From NCBI RefSeq assembly GCF_902833905.1, contig NZ_CADFGP010000001.1:248001-312000 (forward strand): a stretch of 64,000 nucleotides of DNA. The letters run 5' to 3'. The stretch is from Paraburkholderia tuberum STM678 (GTDB lineage Bacteria; Pseudomonadota; Gammaproteobacteria; Burkholderiales; Burkholderiaceae). Of the stretch, positions 54,052 through 63,006 are shown in pieces (position 1 is the first letter of the stretch; every line of letters begins with the position of its first letter). A program made the translations under genes and the position numbers. The notes beneath the pieces are model-generated. The model saw nothing but the letters and a program-made list of their open reading frames with translations, was not told the DNA's origin and did no database searches.

Positions 54052-55296
54052 TCAGTCGCAAAGCAGCCCCACCATCGGAATCGCCGGGGTTCGTCCCGCG
54101 ATCAGGTCGGCCGTGATTCGAGCCGATCCGTGTGACATGGTCCAGCCGATATGACCGTGACCGGTATTCAGATAAAGATTGCGATACTTCCTGCGCCCAA
54201 GAAACGGCAGGTTCGTCGGCGTCATCGGCCTGAGACCGGCCCACATTTCGGCGCGATCGTAGTTGGCGCCGGCCGGGTAGAGTTCTCGTGTCACGCTCTT
54301 CATAAACGCAAAATCAGAAGGCTTATGGCTCGTGTCGTAGCCGGCAAACTCCGCCGTTGCGGTGACCCGGATCCGGTCGCCGAAGCGCGAGATTGCGACC
54401 AGGTTGTGCTCGTCGACCACTGCGACCGAGGGTGGCATGGGCCGGCCATCGATCGGAATCGTGAGGGAGTATCCCTTGATCGGATAGATCGGAAGATCGA
54501 TGCCGATCTGTCGGCCAAGAACCGGACTATAGGGGCCAAGGGCGAGCACATACGCGTCGGCTTTTACAAGGCCTCGACTCGTTCTTATGCCCACCACGTC
54601 CTGCCCAGCGGTTTCGAAGCCGTCGATGGTGGTGTCCGTCAGAAGCGTACCGCCACGCGCGACAATCTTTTCCGCAAGGGCGCGGGTGAACTTCGCAGGG
54701 TCTCCAGTCTCATCGGTTGGGCAGTAAATGGCACCCGCTATCCTGTCTTTTGCCGAAGCCAGCGACGGGTCGAGTGCAACGACCTGATCGCGGCTGAGAA
54801 CCCTGATGACTTGCCCATCGGATTCCAGCAGCTTCATGTGTTCGACTCCGCGATCCTGCGCTTCCTGCGTCCGATGAAAATACAGAATTCCGCGGTCATT
54901 TCGATCGTATTCAATGGCGTCCTCGGCGATCACATTCTGTAGCACGCGTTGCGAGTACGCGGCAAGCCGATGCTTGAGCAGGGTATTGCGGCGTGCCTTC
55001 TCCGATGTGCATTCCATCAGGAAACGCCACGACCAGCTGTAAAGCCTGGGATCCGCCGAGAACTTGAAGCGCAACGCCTGATCTTTGAGCACCAGCGATT
55101 TGAGCAGAATCATCGGCGCTTTGGGCGAGGACCAGACAAAGGAATGCCCGGGCGCGATCATGCCCGCGTTACCCCAACTGGTTTCCGATGCGACTAAAGG
55201 CTGCCGCTCGACGATCACGACCTCATGGCCGTCCTTCTGCAACTGGTACGCGGTTGTCACACCGACTACCCCGCCACCGAGCACGACAACTTTCAT
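54052..55296 (-). CDS. dadA: D-amino-acid dehydrogenase, DadA type
   Basis: A 414-residue FAD-dependent oxidase/dehydrogenase of the DadA family, which oxidises D-amino acids to keto acids and passes electrons to the respiratory chain. The FAD motif VVVLGGGVVGVTTAYQLQKD opens the protein; SETSWGNAGMIAPGHSFVWS is the typical second signature; the end (YLNTGHGHIGWTMSHGSARI) binds FAD. The ATG at 55296 matches this start; the 11-residue extension is unlikely. It is the last gene of the minus-strand Liv island. Confidence 0.92.
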   Translation of the reverse strand: MKVVVLGGGVVGVTTAYQLQKDGHEVVIVERQPLVASETSWGNAGMIAPGHSFVWSSPKAPMILLKSLVLKDQALRFKFSADPRLYSWSWRFLMECTSEKARRNTLLKHRLAAYSQRVLQNVIAEDAIEYDRNDRGILYFHRTQEAQDRGVEHMKLLESDGQVIRVLSRDQVVALDPSLASAKDRIAGAIYCPTDETGDPAKFTRALAEKIVARGGTLLTDTTIDGFETAGQDVVGIRTSRGLVKADAYVLALGPYSPVLGRQIGIDLPIYPIKGYSLTIPIDGRPMPPSVAVVDEHNLVAISRFGDRIRVTATAEFAGYDTSHKPSDFAFMKSVTRELYPAGANYDRAEMWAGLRPMTPTNLPFLGRRKYRNLYLNTGHGHIGWTMSHGSARITADLIAGRTPAIPMVGLLCD

Positions 55297-55403
55297 GATG
55301 TCCTCAGATACAAGGGGGCCGGCGGGCATTCAAGGCGGCGCGGTCTCGCTCCGGCTTTTGTGCTGCGCCACCATCGATTCCTGCTGGACAGGAGGCACCA
55401 GTC

Positions 55404-56249
55404 TCACTTCCATTGCGGCTGATTCAGCACCATTCCGTGCTGCCCTTTGTAGGCAGCCACGGCCGGCGACGTCCACCCATCCAGCATCTGTGGCGCGAGT
55501 TGCCAGACCTCGACGCCAAGCGGCCGGCACACTTCCAGCGGATCGCGCGCGTCGGGTCCCCACATCGGCACTGACAGATCGCCGCCCGGACAGGTCGACA
55601 GCGCGCACAGCAAGTCGATCTCCGCGAAGAATTCGAGGTAATCGCCTTTCTTTGCCGGACACGCCTTCATGAAGTATTTGTCTTCGAGATTCAGGCCGGT
55701 GCACTGGAACACGTTGAGCACGTCGTGGACGTCGTACTCAGTCAATCCATACGGGGCGATGGCGCGCGTCAGGTTGGAGTGGCAGTGAAAATGAAAATCC
55801 TCGCCGGTCAGCATGCGGTTCACGTAGGGGTCGCAGCGCGTGCCGAGCAGATCGTGGACACGGCCGCCGTGCTCGTCGACACCGTAGCCTGCGAGACTGT
55901 CGTCCGTGATGGTCACCATCGGACGCAGGAATGGCAGCGTCGACCACAGACGGTCGAACGTGCTCACGTGCGCCTGCTGCAACTGGCGCGTGCGCGACGC
56001 CCACATGCGCTCGCGCGGGTTGTGCCGGTTCCACATGTTCAGGTCGGCAACCTGCGGGCCTTCGATCGTGACAATGCGAAACACGTGTCCGGCCGGCACG
56101 GTCCACGCTTGCCCCGAGCGGATCGGCACGACGATCGATTCGACCAGTGTGCGGGTGTCGTGCTGTGAGGCGATGCGCTGATAGAACGTCTTGTCGACGT
56201 CGAGCGCTGAGCCTTTGGTGGACTGATAGGCAGCAGGATAATTCAGCAT
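55404..56249 (-). CDS. DUF1989 (urea-carboxylase-associated) protein
   Basis: A 281-residue DUF1989 protein of the type found beside urea carboxylase and other nitrogen-catabolic genes. Conserved features are GHVFRIVTIEGPQVADLNMW, the Cys-containing LLGTRCDPYVNRMLTG, and GEDFHFHCHSNLTRAIAPYG with His/Cys that may bind metal. Cys also occurs in FQCTGLNLED and LSTCPGGDLSVPMWG. Some family members act in guanidine, urea or aminoalkyl substrate use. It overlaps a 38-codon ORF by seven bases and precedes dadA. Confidence 0.88.
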   Translation of the reverse strand: MLNYPAAYQSTKGSALDVDKTFYQRIASQHDTRTLVESIVVPIRSGQAWTVPAGHVFRIVTIEGPQVADLNMWNRHNPRERMWASRTRQLQQAHVSTFDRLWSTLPFLRPMVTITDDSLAGYGVDEHGGRVHDLLGTRCDPYVNRMLTGEDFHFHCHSNLTRAIAPYGLTEYDVHDVLNVFQCTGLNLEDKYFMKACPAKKGDYLEFFAEIDLLCALSTCPGGDLSVPMWGPDARDPLEVCRPLGVEVWQLAPQMLDGWTSPAVAAYKGQHGMVLNQPQWK

Positions 56250-56359
56250 GATGCATTCTCCGTCGAACTCAGGCCGGCGCCGTGCCGCGACGAGGCGGCG
56301 TCGTCATCGCTCGGGCGACGCAGCACTGCAACGACCTTTTCCTTATCGATCTCTGACAT
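56243..56359 (-). CDS. 38-residue small ORF coupled to DUF1989 gene
   Basis: Starts at ATG 56359 after a strong GGAGG site (ggaggcaaaac) and ends at 56243, overlapping the DUF1989 start by seven bases. The peptide opens MSEIDKEKVVAVLRRPSDDD and ends AGLSSTENASC, hydrophilic with a C-terminal Cys. Its ribosome site and overlap suggest a translated leader controlling the downstream gene or a true small protein. No family recognised. Confidence 0.5.
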   Translation of the reverse strand: MSEIDKEKVVAVLRRPSDDDAASSRHGAGLSSTENASC

Positions 56360-56417
56360 GTTTTGCCTCCATGACGTCTGACCCGTTTCAGCCAAGGTCG
56401 ATTGCCCAGTTGGCGGG

Positions 56418-57149
56418 TTACTCTGCCGAGCTGGCACTGCCGCCCAGATAGGCAGCGCGGACCCGGCTATCCTGAGCCAGCTCGCGGGCGGACCCCGCGA
56501 GCGCAATGTGCCCGCTTTCCAGCACGTAAGCCCGATGAGCGATCCGCAGCGCCTGGCGGGCGTTCTGCTCGACGAGGAGAATCGAGGTGCCTTCGCGGCA
56601 GATGTCGGCGATCATGCCGAAGATCGCGCGGACCAGCTTCGGCGCGAGTCCCATCGACGGTTCGTCCAGCACCACGATACGCGGGCGCAGCATCAAGGCT
56701 CGGGCAATCGCCAGCATCTGCTGTTCGCCGCCGCTGAGCGTGCCCGCCAGCTGGCTGCGTCGCTCGCCGAGCCGGGGGAAAGTCGCATAGAGCTGATCCC
56801 TTCGCTGTTGCAATGCTGCACTGTCGCGCCGGATCAGATAGCCGCCGAGATGCAGATTTTCCTCCACCGTCAGCGCGCCGAAAATGCGCCGCCCCTCTGG
56901 CACATGACCGAGACCCAGCGCCACGATCTGGTGTGCGCGCAAGCCCGTCAGGCGCTGGCCAGCCATCGCAATGTCGCCCGCGCGCGGCCGGATCAATCCG
57001 GAAATCGCCCGCAGCGTGGTCGTTTTTCCCGCGCCGTTGCTGCCGAGCAACGCGACGATCTCGCCCTCCGCGACGTCCAGCGAGATGCCGTGCAGCACTT
57101 CGACAGTCCCATAGCTCACACGCAGATCGCGGATTTCTAGGAGTCCCAC
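56418..57149 (-). CDS. livF: Liv-type ABC ATPase, LivF
   Basis: A 243-residue ATPase with all motifs: Walker A GSNGAGKTT, signature LSGGEQQM, Walker B VVLDEPSMGLAP, and LLVEQNARQALRIAHRAYVL. It overlaps the end of the fused LivM-LivG gene by 13 bases. It supplies the second ATPase of the importer whose binding protein is at 59874. Confidence 0.95.
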   Translation of the reverse strand: MGLLEIRDLRVSYGTVEVLHGISLDVAEGEIVALLGSNGAGKTTTLRAISGLIRPRAGDIAMAGQRLTGLRAHQIVALGLGHVPEGRRIFGALTVEENLHLGGYLIRRDSAALQQRRDQLYATFPRLGERRSQLAGTLSGGEQQMLAIARALMLRPRIVVLDEPSMGLAPKLVRAIFGMIADICREGTSILLVEQNARQALRIAHRAYVLESGHIALAGSARELAQDSRVRAAYLGGSASSAE

Positions 57150-58945
57150 AGCGATTTCTCCCCGGCAGTATCGTCGCTCGCCTCGTCCTTTCCGGCTGTG
57201 CCGAGATAGGCATCGATCACCCGCGGGTCCGCCTGGATCGCGGCGGGCTGGCCCTCGGCGATGATGACGCCGTGGTCCATCACGATGATCCGGTCCGACA
57301 CGCCCATCACCAGCATCATGTCGTGCTCGATCAGCAGCACCGTCACGCCATGATCCCGGATCCGCCGGATCAGTTCCATCAGCGCGCGTTTCTCGGTCGG
57401 GTTCATGCCTGCAGCCGGCTCATCGAGCAGCAGCAGGCGAGGGCTGCTGGCGAGCGCACGGGCGATCTCCAGCCTGCGTTGGTCGCCGTAGGGCAGATCG
57501 GCGGCGCGCTCGCCCGCCCTGCCGGCAAGACCGACGAAGGCGAGCCAGCGCAGGCCTTCGGTGGAATGGTCCGCCGCCTCGGCGCGCGAGGACGGCAACG
57601 CCAGAAGCTCGGCTGCGAGCGGTGTCCGAAGCCGATGGTCCATGCCGGTCAGGACGTTTTCGAAGGCCGTCATGTGGCCGAACAGGCGGATGCCCTGGAA
57701 GGTGCGCGCCATACCTTGATGGACGATGCGATGAGGCGCGCCGCCGGCAAGCCGTTCCCCGCACCAGACGATCTGGCCGCCAGTCGGGCGGATGACGCCG
57801 GTCAGGCAGTTGAACACGGTGGTCTTGCCGGCGCCGTTCGGACCGATCAGGCTCACGATCTCGCCGCTTCGCACCATGAAGCTGACACCGCCGACCGCCA
57901 GCACGCCACCGAAGCGGCGCTGCATGTCGCGCACCTCCAGCAGGACCTCATCGGTGACGGCGTGATCGGGCACAGCGACGCGATCGGCGTCAGCGCCCTT
58001 GCGCGCCGGCGCGACGCGGCGCAACGGCGCTGGCCACAACCCCTGTGGCCTTAGCAGCATCAGGATCACGAGCCCGATCGCGAAAGCGAAGATGCGCCAG
58101 AGATTGAGAAAACGCAGAATCTCCGGCAGGCCGGCGACGATGATGGCGCCGAGGAGCACACCGGGAATGCTGCCCCGGCCGCCGAGCACGACGACAATCA
58201 GGATCGTGACGGACTGCAGATAGGTGAAGCCGGTCGGATCGATGGTGCCGAAGCGGGCGGCGAACAGGCTGCCGCCCAGCCCGCCGATCAGCGCGCCCAT
58301 CACATAGGCGAGCAGCTTGACGCGCAGCGTCGGCACGCCGACGGCCTCGGCAGCTGCCTCGTCCTCGCGGATGCTGGTCCAGGCGCGGCCCAGCCGCGAC
58401 TGGCCGAGCCGGATGGCGAACCCGAGCACCAGCACGAGGAACGCCATGCCCAGTTCGTAGAGCGCTAGCGGCGAACTGATCTCGAAACCGAACAGGCTCG
58501 GGCTCGCGATGCCGAAGATGCCGTTCGGGCCGCCCGTGATGTCGAGGTTGGTGGCGACGATACGCGTGATTTCGCCGAACCCCAGCGTGACGATCGCCAG
58601 ATAGTCGCTGCGCAGGCGCAGGGTGGGATAGCCGATGACGATGCCCGATACCCCGGCGAACGCCAGACTGAACGGCAGCGTCTCCCAGAACGAGAAGTGC
58701 AGCAGGGTTTCCAGCAATGCCGTCGTGTATGCGCCGATCGCGAAGAAGGCCGCGTAGCCCAGATCGAGCAACCCGGCATAACCGACTACGATGTTCAGCC
58801 CAAGACCCAGGATCGAATAGGTGACGATGGTCAGGCCGACATCGACGACATAGTTGCTGACGACAGCGGGCAGCGCCACGGCGGCGGCCAGCAGCGCACC
58901 GCCGAGAGGTCTGGCCCAACGCGCGGAAGCCTGACTGGCGCTCAT
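57137..58945 (-). CDS. Fused LivM-LivG (permease plus ATPase)
   Basis: A 602-residue protein joining the LivM permease (about 1-325: YAGLLDLGYAAFFAIGAYTT, GYPTLRLRSDYLAIVTLGFG, VTILIVVVLGGRGSIPG) to the LivG ATPase (about 340-580: Walker A GPNGAGKTT, LPYGDQRRLEIARAL, Walker B LLLLDEPAAGMNP, LIEHDMM). The join is a hydrophilic linker after LWPAPLRRVAPARKGAD. LivG motifs are intact. Both halves are normally separate; here each importer carries one tethered ATPase. Partner LivH starts the transcript three bases upstream. Confidence 0.94.
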   Translation of the reverse strand: MSASQASARWARPLGGALLAAAVALPAVVSNYVVDVGLTIVTYSILGLGLNIVVGYAGLLDLGYAAFFAIGAYTTALLETLLHFSFWETLPFSLAFAGVSGIVIGYPTLRLRSDYLAIVTLGFGEITRIVATNLDITGGPNGIFGIASPSLFGFEISSPLALYELGMAFLVLVLGFAIRLGQSRLGRAWTSIREDEAAAEAVGVPTLRVKLLAYVMGALIGGLGGSLFAARFGTIDPTGFTYLQSVTILIVVVLGGRGSIPGVLLGAIIVAGLPEILRFLNLWRIFAFAIGLVILMLLRPQGLWPAPLRRVAPARKGADADRVAVPDHAVTDEVLLEVRDMQRRFGGVLAVGGVSFMVRSGEIVSLIGPNGAGKTTVFNCLTGVIRPTGGQIVWCGERLAGGAPHRIVHQGMARTFQGIRLFGHMTAFENVLTGMDHRLRTPLAAELLALPSSRAEAADHSTEGLRWLAFVGLAGRAGERAADLPYGDQRRLEIARALASSPRLLLLDEPAAGMNPTEKRALMELIRRIRDHGVTVLLIEHDMMLVMGVSDRIIVMDHGVIIAEGQPAAIQADPRVIDAYLGTAGKDEASDDTAGEKSLWDS

Positions 58946-58948
58946 GGA

Positions 58949-59848
58949 CTACATTCTCTCGACAACGCGTTCGCCGAACAGCCCGGTCGGCTTGATCACG
59001 AGCACGGCGATCAGCACGCCGAAGACGAACACGTCGGTCCATTGCGAAGAGACATAGCCCGCGCCGAAGGCTTCGAGCAGGCCAATCAGGATGCCGCCCG
59101 CCATTGCGCCCGGGATGTTGCCGATGCCGCCGAGCACGGCGGCGGTGAACGCGCGCAGGCCTAGCACGAAGCCCATGAAGAAATTGATCTGCGTGTAGTA
59201 AAGACCTTCCATGACGCCCGCCACGGCGGCCAGCACCGACCCGAGCAGAAAGGTGAGCTGGATCAGGCGTTCGACGTCGATGCCCATCAGACGCGCGGCG
59301 TCCTGATCGATTGCCAGCGCGCGCATCGCGGTGCCGAGGAAAGTGTGGTGAACGAAGAAATACAGTGCCAGCATCAGGGCCAGGCTCGTCACGATGATGC
59401 CGATCTGCGCGAAGGTGATCTGCACGCCGTGGAGTTCGAAGCCGGCCTGGCTCAGCACGTGCGGATAGGTGCGAAAGCCCGCGCCGTAGATCAGCAGCAC
59501 CCCATTTTGCAGCGCCAGCGAGACGCCCAGCGCCGTAATCAGAATCGACAGCCGCGGCGCGCGCAGCAACGGCTGATACGCGAGCCGCTCGATCAGCAGG
59601 CCGAGCGCGCCTGTGACCGTCATGGCGGCCACAAGGGCGATCAGCAGCGCCAGCGCGAGCGGCAGATGCGCGGATGCAAGAACCATCAGACCGGTCCAGC
59701 CGATGAACGCGCCGACCATGAACAGGTCGCCATGAGCGAAGTTGATCAGCCGGATGATGCCGTAGACCATCGTGTAGCCGAGGGCGACGAGGGCATAGAA
59801 CGAGCCGGTCGTCAGCCCTTCGATGACGAACTGGAAGAAGTCGCTCAT
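58949..59848 (-). CDS. livH: Liv-type ABC permease, LivH
   Basis: A 299-residue LivH permease: YALVALGYTMVYGIIRLINF, AHGDLFMVGAFIGW and FTAAVLGGIGNIPGAMAGGI are typical. It forms the channel with the LivM half of the next protein. The gene lies 25 bases after the binding-protein gene. Confidence 0.95.
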   Translation of the reverse strand: MSDFFQFVIEGLTTGSFYALVALGYTMVYGIIRLINFAHGDLFMVGAFIGWTGLMVLASAHLPLALALLIALVAAMTVTGALGLLIERLAYQPLLRAPRLSILITALGVSLALQNGVLLIYGAGFRTYPHVLSQAGFELHGVQITFAQIGIIVTSLALMLALYFFVHHTFLGTAMRALAIDQDAARLMGIDVERLIQLTFLLGSVLAAVAGVMEGLYYTQINFFMGFVLGLRAFTAAVLGGIGNIPGAMAGGILIGLLEAFGAGYVSSQWTDVFVFGVLIAVLVIKPTGLFGERVVERM

Positions 59849-59873
59849 GACGGGGCGGCGCGTGCAATGACGC

Positions 59874-61076
59874 CTACTTCATCGCCACCCAATGCCCGTT
59901 CGCTTCCTGCCGCTGGTAGGGCTCGAACTTGTCGTTGTGCACGATGATGGTGATGTACACCGCTTTACTGCGGTCCCCCTTCGCATTGAAGGAAATCGTT
60001 CCGGTCGCGCCCGGGTAGTTCGAGATCTTGTGCAGAGCCGCGGTGATCGCGGCAGGCTGGGCCGATTTTGCGTCCGCGATGGCTTTGGCCGTGACTCCGA
60101 CAGCGTCGTATTCATAGACCGAGTACGGTCCCGGCGCTTGCCCGTAAGCCTTCATATAGTCGTCGACGTACGCGTGCGCGCCGCTCAGGAACTGCGCAAG
60201 CGGTGCCGTCGTGATGATCATGCCGTCGGCGGCGGGACCGGCCGTCTTCATCAGGGTGGGGTCATTGGTGGCGTCGCCGCCCATGAAGGTCATTTTCAGA
60301 CCCAGTTGCCGCGCCTCCTTGACCAGCAGGCCGGCTTCGGAGAAATAGCCTGTGTAGTAGATCACGTCAGGCTTCAGTGAGGAGACCCGCGTGAGCGTCG
60401 GTGAATAGTCCATCTGTCCGGGGGTGATCGAATTGGCGTACACGACATCGACACCGTCCTTCTTCAGGGCTTGCACGGTGTTCTGGGCGAGGCCTTTGGA
60501 ATAGGTCGTGTTGTCGTCGATCACCGCCACGCGCTTCGCGTGCAGAACGTCTTTCATGAAGCTTGCCGCGAATGGGCCCTGCTGGTCGTCACGGCCGATC
60601 GTGCGGAACACGTTGTCGTACCCCATCTCGGTCAGTTGCGGATTCGTCGACGCATCCAGCACGTAGGGAATCCCGGCGCGATGAAAAGTTGTCGATTCCG
60701 GCAGCGCCGCGCTTGAGCAATATCCGCCCGCTACCGCGACAACGCCCGCATCGACGAGTTTCTGTGCCGCCTGCACCGCGGTCTGCGCATCACAGGCGTC
60801 GTCCTCGGGCACCAGCTCGATCTGCTTGCCGAGCACGCCACCGGCCGCGTTGATTCTGGCGGCGGCGAGCTTCGCGCCATTGACAATATCCGTGCCGGCA
60901 TTGGCACTGCTGCCCGACAGCGGAACGGGCACGCCGATCTTGATGGTGGCGCCCTGGCTTAGCGCCGAACCGGGAGCCATGCCGACAAGCAGGGCCACGG
61001 CGGCCGCCATGCCCGCAAAGGCCGTTTGCCGCGAGCCCCGCTTTGCACCGGACCAGCCAATCGTCTGAGCAAACAT
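59874..61076 (-). CDS. Liv-type substrate-binding protein
   Basis: A 400-residue periplasmic binding protein of the LivK family. A signal peptide (to about residue 40, GSALSQ) precedes ATIKIGVPVPLSGSSANAGT and VVAVAGGYCSSAALPESTTF; the Cys pair resembles family members. It heads the LivK-LivH-LivMG-LivF operon and delivers the substrate used by the DadA/DUF1989 genes that follow. D-amino acids or related amides are plausible substrates (inference). Confidence 0.94.
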   Translation of the reverse strand: MFAQTIGWSGAKRGSRQTAFAGMAAAVALLVGMAPGSALSQGATIKIGVPVPLSGSSANAGTDIVNGAKLAAARINAAGGVLGKQIELVPEDDACDAQTAVQAAQKLVDAGVVAVAGGYCSSAALPESTTFHRAGIPYVLDASTNPQLTEMGYDNVFRTIGRDDQQGPFAASFMKDVLHAKRVAVIDDNTTYSKGLAQNTVQALKKDGVDVVYANSITPGQMDYSPTLTRVSSLKPDVIYYTGYFSEAGLLVKEARQLGLKMTFMGGDATNDPTLMKTAGPAADGMIITTAPLAQFLSGAHAYVDDYMKAYGQAPGPYSVYEYDAVGVTAKAIADAKSAQPAAITAALHKISNYPGATGTISFNAKGDRSKAVYITIIVHNDKFEPYQRQEANGHWVAMK

Positions 61077-61388
61077 GTTAGAGACTCCTTATTGTGAGAG
61101 GGATCGGACGATCCGCCACACGGGTATACCGGTGACATCGGAAAGCGGACGGAAATGGGGCAATTGCGTGTGTGATTCATACCCACCAGGTCAACGGCGT
61201 GACTGCTGGTTTCACCGGAGCGCTGACACTAAAGCGCTTCTTTCATGATAGAAGCCGGTGTGCGTTGGACGGTATAGGGTATTTGCGTATAAACCATTAC
61301 ACAAAGGCGCCGGCAATCCCCTACCTTTAAGAGGCAGTGACGCCAGAGACTCGCGAGCCCGAACCCGACATGACAGGATGACTCCGAA
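61077..61388. promoter_or_regulatory. Divergent promoter region of the nitrogen island
   Basis: The 312 bases between livK and the maleate isomerase-like gene carry several dyads: GGATCG-GA-CGATCC (61101-61114), GGTATACC (61123-61130) and GCTTCT-N8-AGAAGC (61236-61255). An AT-rich stretch with two TATA tetramers follows at about 61272-61294. No regulator is encoded nearby, so control is probably by a distant protein. Confidence 0.55.
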
Positions 61389-62165
61389 ATGAGTGCGATT
61401 GCACCGCATGACGACGTGTACACGAAGCTCGATTTCACGCTGGACGACGGCGTCTGCCGTCGTGCCGCGATTGGGCTCGTGGTGCTCGCCACCGATCATA
61501 CGATCGAGCATGAGTGGCGGGGCTTGCTGACGCAGGACGGCGTCGCGTTCTACGAAAGCCGGGTGTATAACTCGGCGGACATCACGCCCGAACGGCTAGC
61601 GGAAATGGAGGACCGTATTGCACCGGCGGTCGCGCTGATCCGTCCGGCCGAGCGTATCGATGTGGTGGCGTTTGGCTGCACGTCCGCGTCGATGGTGATT
61701 GGGGAGGAAAAGGTGTTCGCGCGGATTCGCGAAGCGCGTGCGGACGCCGCGTGCACTACGCCGATCACCGCGGCGCTGGCGGCGCTTCGCGCACTTGGCG
61801 TCCAACGTACGGCCCTGCTTACTCCCTATGTGCGTTCGATCAACGAATACATGCGCGACTATATCGAGTCGCGTGGTCACGGCATTACGCGCATGGCGTC
61901 GTTCGAGCATGCGAACGATAACGAAGTGGCGCGGATCGACGCGGTGTCATTGCGAACTGGTGTTGAGCGACTTGCGCGCAATCGTGACGTGGACGCGATT
62001 TTCGTATCGTGCACGAGCTTGCGCATCGCCGGGTTGATTCCGGAGCTGGAGGCGGCGATCGGCAAGCCCGTGATATCGAGCAACTACGCGATGGCGTGGC
62101 ACGCGTTGCGGCTCGCCGGCGTGGGAGATTGCGAGCCTCAGCTTGGGCGGCTGTTTGCGCTGTGA
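61389..62165 (+). CDS. Maleate isomerase / Asp-Glu racemase superfamily protein
   Basis: A 258-residue enzyme of the maleate isomerase and arylmalonate decarboxylase group within the Asp/Glu racemase superfamily. The two catalytic Cys are visible in VVAFGCTSASMVIG (Cys97) and IFVSCTSLRIAGLI (Cys208). These enzymes isomerise, racemise or decarboxylate diacids. It is divergent from the Liv operon and shares its control region, so it may act on the imported compound or its diacid product (inference). Confidence 0.85.
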   Translation: MSAIAPHDDVYTKLDFTLDDGVCRRAAIGLVVLATDHTIEHEWRGLLTQDGVAFYESRVYNSADITPERLAEMEDRIAPAVALIRPAERIDVVAFGCTSASMVIGEEKVFARIREARADAACTTPITAALAALRALGVQRTALLTPYVRSINEYMRDYIESRGHGITRMASFEHANDNEVARIDAVSLRTGVERLARNRDVDAIFVSCTSLRIAGLIPELEAAIGKPVISSNYAMAWHALRLAGVGDCEPQLGRLFAL

Positions 62166-62323
62166 CGTTGTACCTTGAAACGCGACGCAGCGCGACGGGG
62201 CGACCATGCGGCGATCGACGCCGAGGCCATGTTCCAGACATCGACGCGCACCACAGACGCGGCAGGCGCGTCGGATGAACCGCCGCAGGAATCGCTCATC
62301 GAAGCGTCTGCGCGGCGGCAGGA

Positions 62324-62773
62324 CTACGACGACTGTCCGTCATTTCCCAGCATGGTTCGACGACATGCCGGCGCGCCGCAATGACACGCGTACTGGGCGC
62401 GAATGTCGTCGGTGACCGCGCCGTCCACTGACAGACCGTAATTGATGAAAAGCTCCTCCCCGGGTGCGATCGTGGCGAGCGCATGAATGAACACCCGGTC
62501 GCCCGTCTCGATGGCCTCGCAGTTGGGGGCGCACGCATGGTTCAGAAAGCGGGCGCTGTTGCCGCCGCGGCTGCCGTCGATCACTCGTCCGCTGGACAGC
62601 CCAAACACGAAGGTGTGGCCCGCGTCGGCTCGCTGACGGGCGGCGGCGCGCCGCCAACTGGTCACTTCCCCCTTGTACTCGATCACCCGTTCGCCCGGGG
62701 CGATCGGCTGCAGGGCAAACAGTCCCATGCCATGCACTGGTGAGCGTCGTGCGGTGATGCGTCGCAATCGCAT
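62324..62773 (-). CDS. SET-domain protein (putative lysine methyltransferase)
   Basis: A 149-residue SET-domain protein, the fold of histone lysine methyltransferases, rare but real in bacteria. The pattern is full: GMGLFALQPIAPGERVIEYK, RFLNHACAPNCEAIETG (the NHxCxPN motif), EELFINYGLSVDG, and post-SET CHCGAPACRRT with three Cys. The ATG at 62773 is the preferred start; the longer reading to 62833 is not supported. Its target protein is unknown. Confidence 0.85.
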   Translation of the reverse strand: MRLRRITARRSPVHGMGLFALQPIAPGERVIEYKGEVTSWRRAAARQRADAGHTFVFGLSSGRVIDGSRGGNSARFLNHACAPNCEAIETGDRVFIHALATIAPGEELFINYGLSVDGAVTDDIRAQYACHCGAPACRRTMLGNDGQSS

Positions 62774-63006
62774 TTTGTCGTTTCCTTCGCGACCCTCGGT
62801 CGTTGCATGTGGTTGAGCAGCGATGCGAAGCATATCGCCACACAGTCAGGCGCTCAATATTTTTCTTTTTAAAAGCGCAACTAACAGCCAAGGACGGACC
62901 GCGCCAAGGGTTCCGGCTTTGCCGCAACGAGGCTGGCAACGGTCGACGGTTACAGGGAGGTCGTCAAGTTGCATGTCCACGGCATCATGCCGGCACAACG
63001 GTCGGC

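Noticed and set aside
57990..59867. 625-residue open frame over livH and livM
   Set aside because: Out-of-frame shadow of two well-supported permease genes on the same strand; Arg/His-rich composition without a domain.
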